Assembly (NCBI GenBank): GCA_009829735.1
Contig: CM020618.1
Coordinates: forward strand, 20,941,346-21,005,345
Direction of reading: 5' to 3'
DNA length: 64,000 bases
Origin: Pyropia yezoensis
Lineage: Eukaryota; Rhodophyta; Bangiophyceae; Bangiales; Bangiaceae
The position numbers and the translations under genes were made by a program. The notes under the pieces are model-generated. The model searched no databases and was not told where the DNA came from. It was given only the letters and a program-made list of their open reading frames with translations. This document shows positions 23,325-34,378 of the stretch, piece after piece. How positions within the stretch are numbered: the first letter of the stretch is position 1; each line of letters begins with the position of its first letter.

Positions 23325-24179
23325 AAAAGGCAGGAGGGGGGGGGGGGGGGGGGGGGGCACGCGGGCGCGCACGGCGCGGCGGCGTCATGATGGGTCGCCG
23401 CGCGGCGCTGGTGGTTGTCGGGGAGTGCGAGGCAAGCCGACGTGTGCGTCCACGCTCAGGGGGTGAGGGGAAGGACACTGCCCAAGAGCAGGGGAAGGAC
23501 ACTGCCCAAGAGCAGCGTTTTGGGCGCGCTGCGTGCGGCCGCCGGCGGGTGGAGATGAGCGGAGAGGCGGGTGACGGGGAGGGGGAGGAGGGAGATGGCA
23601 CTGTGGTGGAAGACGGGTGACGAGGAGGGGGACGGCAGGCTGTCCAATCGGGGGCCGAGCGCGTGACGCGAATGGAAAGAGCGTGGGTGGTCCACCGTCC
23701 CCCACCCCACCGAACACTGAAATGAAAAATGAGTCACATGCAGGTTACAGAGCGGCGATCCGGTTTTTTTCTCCCGAGATTGGTGGGCACCGCCGCCGCG
23801 GCACGGCGCGCCGTCGGCTGCAACCGCGGCGCCGATCGGCCGCGCGCTCACCCCCGCCGCCCCCCTCCGCGTCGGCGAGCTCGGCCGCGCCCTCTCGGCC
23901 CCACCTCATCGTCCGCCCGCTCCCCCTTGGCCGCCCACCCCCCGGCGTGGTCGAGACGTCCTCCCCTCCCGTCGCCCGCCCTTCTTTCACTGCGGTCCTT
24001 CCCCGGCTCCCATCCCCCCCCCCTTTTCTTCTCTGTTTTGCCGCTCTGTACCCATCCCCCCCTCCCTCCTCCCGCCCCACCAACCTCTGGCTAGCAGCTG
24101 CTTTGCCACTTCTGGCGTTGGCTTCTTTCCGCCTCCACCTCCATTGTTTCCCCCCCCACCCCCCTCCGTCCCCCGTACC
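23325..24179. other. Intergenic region before hisG
   Basis: No gene is supported. It contains a long G run (about 23337-23357), a perfect 24-bp direct duplication at 23467-23514 (GGGGAAGGACACTGCCCAAG plus four bases, twice), and then a C/T-rich stretch up to the hisG start that is probably its 5' leader. Confidence 0.6.
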
Positions 24180-25664
24180 ATGGCGTTTGTGGCCGCCCCC
24201 GCCGCGGCAGCGGCCGCCCGCTCCACCCGCCGAGGGGGCACGGCGCCGCCGGCGGTCGTCTGCCGGGGTGCGTTTGCAGCGCCGTCCACCCCCCGGCGGG
24301 GGGTGGTGGCCCCCGCCGGCCGGCGGGCGTCCCGCGAGGGCCCCGGCCAGTCGACGCCGCCGCCGCCGCCGCCGCCGCTGCCGCTGCCGCCGGTCGCAGA
24401 CGCTGGCGCCGCCGCCTCGCCTGCCGCTTCCGCCGCTGCCGCTGCGGGCGATGCCCCCGACGCTGCTGCCGCCGCCGCGGCGGCGGCGGCGGTGCCGACG
24501 CCCGCGGCAGCGGCGGCCGCCACGGCGGCAGCGACACCCCAGGCGGCGGGGTCTACCCCCCCCCACTCCTCCTCCCCCCCCCCCAGTGGCGGCGCCGCCG
24601 ATGGGGCGCCGCCCCTGTCTGCCCGCGCCCCCCGGTCGACCATCCGGGTGGCCATCCCGTCCAAGGGGGGCATGTCCACCGCGACGACGCGGCTGCTCGA
24701 GGATGTGGGCATGGCGGTGCAGCTGCTCAACCCGCGGCAGTATGTGGCGTCGCTGCGCAACGCGCCCGGGGTGGAGGTGTGGCTGCAGCGCCCGCCCGAC
24801 ATTGTGCGCAAGGTGCGGGACGGGGATGTGGACCTAGGCTTTGTCGGCTACGACCTGGTTGCCGAGCACGGCGGCACCGACGGGCGGGTAGTGGCGGCGC
24901 ACGAGGACCTCGGCTATGGCGGCTGCCGGCTGTCCATTGGGGTGCCCATGGCGTGGGCGCACGTGTCGTCGGTGGCCGACCTGGCGGCGGTGGTCAACGC
25001 GCCGGGCGCGGCGGCGCTGCGGGTGGCCACCAAGTTCCCCGTCCGCACGCGCTCCTTCTTTACCGCCGCCGGCATGGACAACTACGAGGTGGTCAACATG
25101 GACGGCGCGCTCGAGGCTTCGACACAGATGGGCACCGCCGACGTGATTGTGGACCTGGTCTCCTCGGGCGTGACGCTGCGGGAGAACCTCCTCAAGGAGA
25201 TTGACGGCGGCACGCTCGTGACGAGCGCCTTCCAGCTGGTTGGGAACCGTGCGTCGCTGGCCGCGCCGGGCCCCGCCGGCGACGCCCTCCGTGCGCTCTG
25301 CCGGGAGCTGGTCGAGCGCATTGACGCGCACCTGAGTGGCCAACAGCAGTGCAACGTCATTGCCAACATCCGTGGCTCGTCCATGAACGACGTGGCCCGC
25401 CGGCTGGGCGCCCAGACCGACCTGTGCGGCATGGACGGGCCGACGATCAACTCGGTGGTACCCCCGCGGGGCACCGAGACGGGCATGTACGCGATTGGGC
25501 TGGTGGTGCCCAAGGACAGCGTCTACCGCACGATCCGGCAGCTGCGGTCGGTGGGGGGGAGCGGCGTCTGCGTCCTCCCCGTCACGTACGTGTTTGAACA
25601 AGAGTCCAAGCGGTGGCGCGCGCTGCTGCGGGAGCTGGGCGTGGAGGGGGCGGGGGAGGCGTAG
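24180..25664 (+). CDS. HISG: ATP phosphoribosyltransferase, long form (HisG), plastid-targeted
   Basis: Catalyses the first step of histidine synthesis, ATP plus PRPP to N1-phosphoribosyl-ATP. The single 494-residue frame starts at the ATG at 24180. Residues 1 to about 150 are a transit peptide (MAFVAAP, Arg/Ser/Ala-rich) plus a Pro/Ala low-complexity linker. The catalytic part begins at about residue 153 (RVAIPSKGGM) and carries DLGFVGYDLVAEHG (about 216). The PRPP-binding loop DVIVDLVSSGVTLRENLLKE is at about 320. The C-terminal HisG_C regulatory domain (YAIGLVVPKDSVY, about 437) marks the long, histidine-inhibited form. Length without the extension matches plant HisG. The gene has no intron or frame break, which makes it a useful internal standard for coding quality. 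Identification is secure. Confidence 0.97.
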   Translation: MAFVAAPAAAAAARSTRRGGTAPPAVVCRGAFAAPSTPRRGVVAPAGRRASREGPGQSTPPPPPPPLPLPPVADAGAAASPAASAAAAAGDAPDAAAAAAAAAAVPTPAAAAAATAAATPQAAGSTPPHSSSPPPSGGAADGAPPLSARAPRSTIRVAIPSKGGMSTATTRLLEDVGMAVQLLNPRQYVASLRNAPGVEVWLQRPPDIVRKVRDGDVDLGFVGYDLVAEHGGTDGRVVAAHEDLGYGGCRLSIGVPMAWAHVSSVADLAAVVNAPGAAALRVATKFPVRTRSFFTAAGMDNYEVVNMDGALEASTQMGTADVIVDLVSSGVTLRENLLKEIDGGTLVTSAFQLVGNRASLAAPGPAGDALRALCRELVERIDAHLSGQQQCNVIANIRGSSMNDVARRLGAQTDLCGMDGPTINSVVPPRGTETGMYAIGLVVPKDSVYRTIRQLRSVGGSGVCVLPVTYVFEQESKRWRALLRELGVEGAGEA

Positions 25665-26099
25665 GTAGAGTTGCCTCGAGTCGATTCGATAAGGCTAGAC
25701 GGATGAGAGAACCCCGCTGAAGCGACCAGTGAGTACCTTTTGGCTCACACGGGAAGACCGGAGAGTGACCTCCAATGGACCTCCAGTCAGTACATATGTA
25801 CAGTACATGTTAACATGCTCTGTCGTGTTGCGCAGTCGGTTCGTATGTAAATATGTCCATCTTTCTAAGGTGCACAGTAAATACATGTGGCGGCTTTCTA
25901 TGGAACTTTCATTCTACTTGAAGTCTGTCGAACGGAGATAGATGATGTAGAGTAGTCCGAAGAATGCGTCCTCTGCCACGCCCAGGCTTTGGTGACGCGG
26001 AGGTCCTGTCGCACCGTCCCCACTTTTCGCCGGGATGCTGGCGGCGGCATACGCTCCCCCCCCCCCCGGCCGTCGGTGGAACCCTCCCCCCGTGTCGCC
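25665..26099. other. Short intergenic region, AT-richer
   Basis: Noticeably lower GC than its surroundings, with overlapping palindromes near 25789-25812 (GTACATATGTAC, GTACATGTTAAC). It holds the hisG 3' end and the likely promoter of the next gene. No coding signal. Confidence 0.6.
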
Positions 26100-27241
26100 A
26101 TGTCCACCAGCCGCGGCGCGGCAGCGTCGGCCCCCCCCCCCCCCCCGCGTCCCGCCCCGCCGTGGTCGACGCCGCTGCCTTTTACGCCACCTACAAGGGC
26201 CACACCGTGGAGCACCTGGCAGCGGTCCACGCCGCCCTCACCACTGGTGCGGGCGCCCCCGACCGGCCGGTCGTGTGGCTCGTTGGGGACAGCACGCTCG
26301 ACAACAAGTACTGGCTACGGGAGGAGGCCGACCGCAAGGCGGCCGCGCTCAATGGCTTCGAGCGCGTCCTGCAGCCGCCAGAGTGTGTGCGGGATGTGGC
26401 CTACCACCTCAACGCCATCCTGGTTGACGCGGCCGCGGCGGCCGCCGGTGGCGATGGCGGTGGCGACGGCGGTGGCGACGGCGGCGGCGGGGGCAGCGGT
26501 GGCGCCACCCGCCCTCTCCCCCCCGTGGTCATCAACGCGGCGGTAGAAGAGTCGACGCTGACGGAACGGTTGACGAAGGGGCTGCTGCCGCAAGACGCGT
26601 ACGTGCGGGACCACCTGCGGCCGGCCGACACGGTCATTGTTAGTGTTGGCGGCAATGACGTGGCGCTGGCACCGTCGATGGCCACCGCCGCCGCCGCCGC
26701 GGCGGGCGTCTACCTCAACCGTCCCGCCACGCTCGACGCGAACCCGACCGCCGCCTGGGGGCTTGGCCCCCTCCTCCGCCTCTTTCGCAACGACACCGCC
26801 GCGTATCTGTCGCAGCTGGTCGTGCCGGGCGCGCGCCCCCCCCCGGGCCGCGTCCTTGTGTGCGGCCTCTACTACCCCGCCACGGCCGCGGCGGTTGCCG
26901 CGGCCGCGGCGGCGTCGGCGGCGGCCGCCGCGGCGGCGGGGGACGCGCCCCCCGCGCCGAGCGGCGCCGGCTGGGCAGACCTTCCCCTGCGGCTGCTGCG
27001 GTACGACGCCAAGCCCAGCGCGATGCAGGCGGTCCTGCGGGCGGTCTTTCGCCTCGGCACGTCTGCCGTAACCGTGGCCGGGGTAGCCGACGTGGTGCAT
27101 GTGCCGCTCTACGAGCGCCTCGATGGCACCCGGGGGAGCGAGTACGTGGACCGCGTCGAGCCAAGCGCCACGGGCGGGCGAGTGCTCGCCGAGATGCTTG
27201 CTGCGGCGCTGCCGGGGGGGGCGCGGGACCCCGCCGCGTGA
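26100..27241 (+). CDS. SGNH/GDSL-type hydrolase-like protein (frame break in a C16 run)
   Basis: Predicted SGNH-superfamily protein (esterase/lipase-like fold); the substrate is unknown. It has the block I motif VGDSTLDNKYW with the nucleophile Ser, and block III with the oxyanion-hole residues (VIVSVGGNDVAL). In between it has a conserved INAAVEESTLTERL segment and LLPQDAYVRDHL. Near the end, YVDRVEPSATGGRVLAEM probably replaces the usual DxxH block. The order matches SGNH proteins known from algae and other protists. The best start is the ATG at 26100 (MSTSRGAAASAP), which lies in another frame from the domain; the shift falls in a 16-C run at 26131-26146 that acts as one base short. The alternative is an in-frame upstream start near 25964, with weaker context. 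Ala- and Gly-rich insertions interrupt the domain. No intron is evident. Confidence 0.75.
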
Positions 27242-28405
27242 GGCCCTCGGGGGTCGGGGGGGGAAGAGCGGCCGCGGCTGCCGTCTGCACTTGCAGCCCC
27301 CCCAGCGTACGTCGGCGGCGTCATCCCCCCCTGCTCTCGGCACCGTCTCTGGCAGGCGGTGGCACGTTCGCCGTCCTCTGGGAGCGGGACCACCTGGTCT
27401 CCACCTTCCCTCCCACTCGCCCTTCATGCGTTCTCTCTTCCCCCCCCGTTTTGCACTCGTACGGTAGGGCTATAGCTCCTGTGTGTTTTGAACGCGCGCC
27501 CCTCAGACATGGAAAACCGGCGGCGGTTGCTGCCGCTGCCACCGCTCGTCCGAGGGGGTACGCCGCGTGTGGCCCTCCGGCAGTGGCGGGGGTGTGTGTC
27601 GGTGGCAGTTGTGGCGGTGGGCGGGCAGCCGCCGCCGCCGCGGCGGCGGCAGCGGCGGCGGCAGCGGCGGTAGCGGTGGCGGCAGCGGCGGCTGCTGACG
27701 TCGGGGCCACGGTTGGGCGTGGGGGGCAAAGCAACGAGCCGCCATTCCCCCCCTTCCACTCATCGTCGTCTTTGGGCGCGGGTGCCACGCCGCCGCGTCG
27801 TGCAGCGCGGCCACAGGGCGCACGTGTCTACTGCGCGGCGGCGGCGGCGGCAGCCGCAGCGGACGCTGGCGGGGCGGGGTGTGCGCTGCTCGTGCGGCGG
27901 CCGCCGGCCTTTGCCCGTTGCCCCTGGCCCCCCGCAGGCACGGGGGGCGAGTCGGCCGGCGGGGGCACGCGCGGTCGGTGGCGACGGCGGCGGTCAGGGC
28001 GGGGGGTGGAAACAGAAACGGGCGCGGAGTAATTCAGCGCGCCATGAGAACCAGGTAGGGCTGGGTGGACGCAGTGTGGGGAGAGGAGGGTGGACGGAAG
28101 AAGGGGGGTGGAGGGAGGGGGGCGCGCAGCCAGCCCCAGCGGCGGGAAGAAAAAATTGGTAGCCCCGGAACGCAGGCGGCCGCCCCCATCCACACGGCGC
28201 GGTGCGCACGCACGGGGCAAAAAGAAACTCTGCTAGCACACCCACCTCCTCCCCCCACGGAATCTCCCCCCACCCCAGGCAGCGCCCTCCACCGATCCCC
28301 ACCGCCCCCAACCATTCGTTCACTGGACCCTTCCTGCCTCACCCTCACCCTCCCCCCCCCCCTAGCCCCCCGAGCATCCATCCACCCCGCCTCCCCACCC
28401 CCCCC
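27242..28405. other. Convergent intergenic region with GCC/GGC tracts
   Basis: Lies between the 3' ends of the SGNH-like gene (+) and the RING-H2 gene (-). A (CGG)n-rich field at 27620-27700 and 27830-27865 gives long Ala/Arg-rich frames on both strands. None has a recognisable motif or a better claim than the others. Confidence 0.55.
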
Positions 28406-31106
28406 TCACAGCTCTGCCCGACACACGGGGCAACTGCGGCGGGTAAAGAGCCACCGCTTGACGCAGTCCTCGTGGTAGGCGTGGCCACAGCCGAGCTCCA
28501 CCAGGCTGACCAGCACGTCTGCGCTGGCACCCGCGTCGTCAGAGCGGCCCTCGGCCACCAGGCTGCTGCCGCCCGTATCCCACTCGTCACAGCCGCCACC
28601 GCCGACGCCGCCGCCGGCGCTGCTGCCCCCACAGCCTGTGCCACCGCCTCCACCGCCGACGCTACCGCCAACGCCGCTGCCGCCGCTGCCACTGCCGCCG
28701 CTGCCGCCGCCACCGTCCGACTCGAGCGGGTCCAGACAGATGAGGCACAGGTCGTCGCAGCGACGGGGATCTCCCGGCGCGAGGGAGGACGGTTTTGCAT
28801 AGCCACCAGGGGGGGCGCTCCCGTCCTTGGTGTTGCCACCACAGCCGCCGCCGCCACCACCACCACCCCTGCCAGCGGGGTAGGACGCCGCCCCCCCCAC
28901 CCCCGAGGAGGGCCCAAATGTGGCGCTCTTGTTGCGCTCGCACACAACCACACGGACGGGGAGGCGGCGGAGCTCCGCCTCGGACAGCCCGCGGGTGACG
29001 TTGCGCTCCTCCAGCTCCAGCAGCTGCTCGTAGCTGAGGGCGAGGGGAAAGTCCGCGTCCCCCATCCCCCAGCCCCCGCCGCTGGCATCGTCTGCCCAGT
29101 CGCGCAGGCGGCGACGTCGTCGCCTCCGGCCGCGGCCGCGGCCGCCGCCATCCCCATCCGCACCTCCCATGACGCCGCCGTCGCCGCCGCCGGTACTCCC
29201 GCCGCCGCCCCGTCGCGCTCGCCGCAGCGGCAACAGACGGGCCAGCCACGTGCGGCAGCGGCGGCCGCGGCTCGCCGCATCCTCTTCCCCACTGTCGTCG
29301 CCCGTGCCAAGGACGCCCAAGCCTGCGTCCCAGCTAATGTCACCAAAGCCGCCCACCCAGCCCCCCACAAAGACCCCACCGCCAGCGCCAGCAGCGCCTA
29401 CAGAGTCGCCCGCATCCGCGGCGGCGGCCGCGGCGGCCGCGGCAGCGGCACCTGCGCTGCCGCCCCCACTATAAGCACCGCCCACGCCCCCATGGACAAC
29501 ACCGCCATAGCCGTCACTGCCAGCTGCCGCCGCCGCTGCCGCGGCGGCCTCCACGTCACCCCGCCGAAGCGGTCGCAATAGCGGCCGGTGATGACGTGAC
29601 CGCCCCACTGGCTCATCCGGAGTAGCCACAAAGCTGTTGCCGCCACCATAGACCTCCTCATCCATGGACGGGTAACTCCCACCTGGATCACCCCCATAGA
29701 CGTCGCCAGCCGAGCTAAGGCCATAAACGCCCACCCCAGACGCAGACGAGCTGCTTAAGAACGACGATGGCGGCGAAGCGTGCTCCAGCCGCTCCAAAAA
29801 GCGGCGCGCAACAGAGCGACCACGAGCCACACTCGCACCCCCGCCGCCACCCCCAGTCCCAACGGCGGCACCATAAGGGTGGTGGTGATTGTGTTGGGGG
29901 TGGTGGTGGTGACGAACGTGTTGAGGGTGCCGGTGCCCGTGACTCGCGGACGTCTCGTCCAAATGAACGGCGTACGCATGAAGGGATTGAGGCCGCCGGC
30001 GTAACCGCATCTGGCCAGACACGGCCGACGACAGCCGGCCAGCAGGGCGTCCAGCAATGTCCGCGTCGTGCACGTCTGGGCCCCGCGACATGAGATACGA
30101 GGGGAAGCCCCCGGGGGTGCTGTTGCTGTGAAAGGGGATGTCCCCGTCACCGCCGCCGCCAACGCCACCGTCGCTCCCACTGCCGACGCCGCCGCCAACG
30201 CCGCCAAGGCCGCCCCCCAGTCGCCGCCCATCGTCTGGCCGACCCACCTGCGCCTGGTGCAGGTGTTGATAGTGGTCCGCGTGACCCCCCCATGTCAAGC
30301 CGGACGACCCTCCATGGCCGGCATAGGGCACCGCCGTTGACGGAAAGGCGGGAAGGCCGCCACCGCCCCCGCCCCCCGAGCCACGGCTCATCACGCCGCG
30401 GGCACGGCCCATGAGGCTCGTCCGCCCGTACACCGCAAAGCTGTGGCCGCTGCCACGGCCACCGCCGCCGCCACCCCCCCCCCCCCCCCACCACCGCCAG
30501 TGCTAAAATGGCGAGCAAGACCCTCAGAGAGCGGGGACCCCCGACCACCGTCCCCACCTCCCGCCCGCACGTCGGCGTCCAGCCGCGGCGCCGACGCGGC
30601 GCGGTGACCAAGCGCCACAGGGGCCAGGCCCAGCGCCGCCCGCCGGCGGCCACCCCCCCACCCGCCGCCGCCACCGCGACCACCGCCACCGCCGCCGTTG
30701 CCCCCGCCCGTGTCTGTCGACAGCGGCATGGCCGCCGAGAGCACGTCTGGCGGCGGCAGCGTAGCGGACCGCAGCCGCGCGTGTGGGTACATTGTCGTGG
30801 GGTTGAACGGCTCGTCGGCCGGGGAAGTAGACGCGGCGGCGGGCGCTCGGGTGGTCGCCGTCGGTTCGCCGCCGCCGCCGCCGCCTCCACCACGATGGCT
30901 GCCGCCGCCGCCACCGCCGCCACCACCACCCCCGCCGCTGCTGCTACCCCGAGTGGCGGGCGCCTCGCCCGCCGAGTCCGCACCTGTGCGCCAGAGCAGT
31001 GGAACCGGCGGCAACCCCTCGGACAGGTGGGGAGCCGCCGGCGCGCCCCAGGCAGACCGAGGGCGGGGCAGGCTCCGCCGGCGGCCGCCGCCGCCGCCTC
31101 CACCTC

Positions 31107-31141
<35 letters not shown>

Positions 31142-31386
31142 CCCGCCGCCGCGGCCCCAGCCGCGGCCCCCGCCGCCGCCGAGGAGTGGGTGGATCGGGT
31201 GCCGCTGCGCCACGACGTGAGGCGGCCAAGGCCGCTGGCGCCCCGGTGGCCGCCGCCGACACGCCCACGGGGCAGCGGCGGCGGCGGCGGCGGCGGCGGC
31301 AGGGGCAGGGGCGTCAGCAGCGACGGGGGCGGCGGGCCCGCGCCACCCACCGCCGCCCGTGCCGACATGGTCGGGTGCCGCAGCAT
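28406..31386 (-). CDS. RING-H2 finger protein with very long first loop (frame break in a C16 run)
   Basis: Predicted E3 ubiquitin ligase of about 993 residues; the target is unknown. The ATG at 31386 (MLRHPTMSARAAVGG) opens a Gly/Ala/Ser/Pro-rich region. The RING-H2 is at the extreme C-terminus: CLIC, then an 82-residue Gly/Ser/Asp insertion, then CGHAYHEDC and CPVCRAEL before the stop. The metal ligands read C-x2-C, C-x-H-x2-H-x2-C and C-x2-C, as in RING-H2, but the first loop far exceeds the usual 9-39 residues. The N-terminal frame and the RING frame are offset at the 16-base run at 30474-30489, again as if one base were missing. The middle is His/Gly/Tyr-rich, with no transmembrane segment. 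The RING call is firm; linkage to the upstream half depends on the frame correction. Confidence 0.8.
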
Positions 31387-33830
31387 GGCGCCCCCGCCCG
31401 GGTCCGCGCCGACCGCGGCGTAGGCAGGGGCGGGGTGCCGACGCGACCGCAGCGGGGAGGTACGAGGAGGGGTGGGGGGGGGGAGGGAGGGGCGGAAGGG
31501 GGTACTGCCGTCGCCCGTGCCGGGAGCTCGCGTCTCATACGCGGCCTCGCTACCAAAGGAGAGAAAAAAAGGGGGGGGGGGAGGGGGGGAACGGGGGAGG
31601 GGGGAAAGGGGAGGGCAGAGGGGGAGCAAAAAGAGAATATAATCAAAAGCGCCGGGTGGGGCGCGGGAGGGAAAGGAGAACGGGGTTGGGTGGGGGAGGG
31701 GGGTTGACACCAGAACCCGAGCGGGAACGGCGGACGGGGAACAAAAAAAAAAAAGAGGAGAGAAAGACTGTGGCAACGGAGGGAAGCTGGCGGAGGAGGC
31801 GCTCGCTACTAGCTAGCGCACCCCAACCGCCGCCCGCCAACCGCGGATCCCCACCGGCCGCCGCCGCAGCAACGACCGTTGCGGTGGGGGGGAGTGGAAG
31901 CGGGGGGTGGACGTCGGCGTCGGTCCGACACGCGCGGCGGCCGCCGCCGGCACCGGGCGCGGGGGGGGGGGCGCAGCGGGAGGCGGCCCGACGCGGGCGG
32001 CGCGCGGGGCGGTGCGTCGCCCCCCCCTCAGCGGGGAGGCTCCCCCCCCCGTCCCCCCCACCCCCCCCTCCCCCAACCAGCGGGCAAAAAAACCGGGCCG
32101 GCGGCACGGGCAGGCGCAGGAGCAGCAGCGGCACAACCACACGCCACCTGTCGGCGGCAGCGGCGGCAGCGTCGGCCGGCAGCGCAGCGTCGCGTCGCAG
32201 GGGCGGTGGCGGCGGCTGCCACAGCAGGCAGCAGCGGCCGCGGCAGCGACGGCAACGGCGGCAACGGCGGCAGCGGCGGCAGCGGCAGCGGCGGCCGTAG
32301 CGCGGGCAGCAGCGGGGACGCGGCGGCAGGCGGCAGGCGCCGCACCAGCAGCGGCGGAGGCGGCGGCGGCGGCCGCAGCGGCGGCCGCGGTGGTGGCACC
32401 ACGCGCCACCAACCCCCACCGCCCCGCGCCCCCCAACGCACCCCCCAACACGCACCCCCCCCCCCTCGGCGTGTCCTCGGCGGCGGCGGCACGCAGACCC
32501 CCCCCCCCCCCCCGCCGCTCCTCACCACGGTCCGCCGGGCGGGTTGCCGGCGGCACCTTCACCGCCAGAGCGCCCCACCGCCGCCCGCCCCACCACACCC
32601 CCGACCGCTGCAGTAGCAGCAGCTGGTGCGCCGCGGCCGCCGAAACCACCGCGTCCCACCCCCCCACCCCCCCCCCTCCCACACCCACAAACGCCCCCTG
32701 CGTACACGCGCGCACGTGCGCCCGGCCGGGCGGCGTCCCACCCAAGCGACTCCACTCCACAGTCCACCCCACCCCCACCCCACCCCCACCCCACCCCACC
32801 CCCCCACGCCCCCGCGGCACCACCGGGCCCAGCAGCACGCGGCAAGCACGCACGCACGCCCCCCCACCGGCCGGCCAGCCAGCAGCAGCCGCGGCAGCCG
32901 TCCCTCCCCCCAGCACGGCGGCAGCGCCGCGGGGCGCCAGCCACGACGACGCGTGTGGGCGCGCGACCGCCCCAGCGGGGGGGACTGCAGTGCCGGCGGC
33001 GGCGGCGCGGCGCGCGCGCGCGTCCAACACCCGCAGGGTCGGCTCCCTAGACAGCCCCTCGTGCACCGGTGAGCGCCGGCGTGGTGGGGTGGTTGGTGGT
33101 GGTGGTGGTGGTGGTGGTGGTGGTGGTGGAGGCGGCGGCGGCGGCGGCGGTGGTGGAGAGAGGGGGAGGGAGGGAGGGGGGGGGGGGGGCGGCGGGCGAG
33201 AGCGCAGGGACGGCGGCGAGCGGCGTGGAGACCAGCGGCGCGGCGGGGGGCCGGGGGGGGGGGGGGCCGACAACAACAAGGGGAGCGCCGCGCCTGTGCG
33301 CGCTCGTGCGTCTGCACGGCTCGTGGGTGGCCAACGCCTGCCAGGCCAGTCGCGCACACGCAGGAGGCGGCGGGGGGGGGAGGGGAGGGGGGAGGGGGGG
33401 CGGGCGGAGGTGAGGCGTGGCGAGGAGTGTTGGGAGGGAGGGAGGGAGGGGACACCCCTGTTTTTTTGGACGCCCACTGGGGGGGGGGTGGTGAGGTGGT
33501 GGGGTGTGCGCGGCCACACCGCTCCCCCGGTCGCTGTCAAGCGTGGTTGGCCGTCGCTGATTGGCGGCACGCCGTGAGACACGGGCGAGAGTGTGGCCGG
33601 GGGAGGGGCGGGCGGGCCGCCGCCGCCGACGACGGCGCCGCTCGCCCGCCCGCAGTGCTTTTGGCCACGGCGCGGCCGCGCGCGCGCGTGCCGCCGTTGG
33701 CCCCCCCACCCCCCCACCCCCCTGCCCCCGCCGGCGGTGGACTGGGTGGCAGCCACGCCACTGGGAGGGTCTGGGTTGGGCTGGCCCTGGCCCGACAACC
33801 GACGGCGGGCCGCCTCGCTGGTTCCCAGAG
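31387..33830. other. Low-complexity region between divergent genes; coding status unresolved
   Basis: Both strands are open over more than 1.6 kb. A plus-strand frame from about 31907 ends in a protein-like stretch (RRVGSLDSPSCT) at a strong donor (CACCG/GTGAGC, 33068-33069), which suggests an exon. The minus strand reads equally well. It also contains (CGG)n and (GGT)n tracts (33090-33130) and long G runs. I cannot choose between an Ala/Pro-rich gene and no gene. Confidence 0.35.
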
Positions 33831-33834
33831 GGCA

Positions 33835-33845
33835 TATATATAAAA
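33835..33845 (+). promoter_or_regulatory. TATA box candidate for POLE2
   Basis: TATATATAAAA followed by G-rich sequence, 534 bp upstream of the POLE2 start codon. It is the cleanest TATA element in the window. It would imply a 5' leader of about 500 nt containing the pyrimidine-rich tract at 34280-34350, or an upstream exon; a short ATG-initiated frame near 33923 lies between. Confidence 0.5.
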
Positions 33846-34378
33846 GGGGGGTGTTGGGCGTGGGGGGGGGGACTTCATCGTGGCGGTCTTGGCAGCGGCA
33901 TTCCGTCCAGTTGGCATAACACCATGGAGTTGTTGACGGGAGGACGGGCGCAGGCACTGTACACCAGCACAACCCCACTCCCTCCCATTTTTTCCCGCCC
34001 TTTTTTCGTTCCCGCCATTCACGGGCGTGGGCCGCCTGCTCACGACCGCCCGTCTGATTCCCCATCCCCACTGTCCCCCCTCCCCGCCGGCGGTGTTGCT
34101 CGGGTCGCCGTCCCTTTCCTGCCTCTCACATCCCTGCCCGCCGCGCCCCGTTCCCCTGCACCTGTCTTCCACCTCCCTCGCTGACCCACCCCGCCTCTCC
34201 TTTCCATTTCCGCACACTCCTCTCGCCTTCCTCCTCACCCCCGTATCCATCCCCCGCCCCGCATCGCCAACGCCCCCCGAGCAGGCCCCCCCCGCTCTCC
34301 CCCCCCCCCCCCCCCCCTCCCCCTCCCCCCCCCCCCCCCCCCTCTCTCTCTCTGTCCCCTGCCCGCCTGCCACCCACC

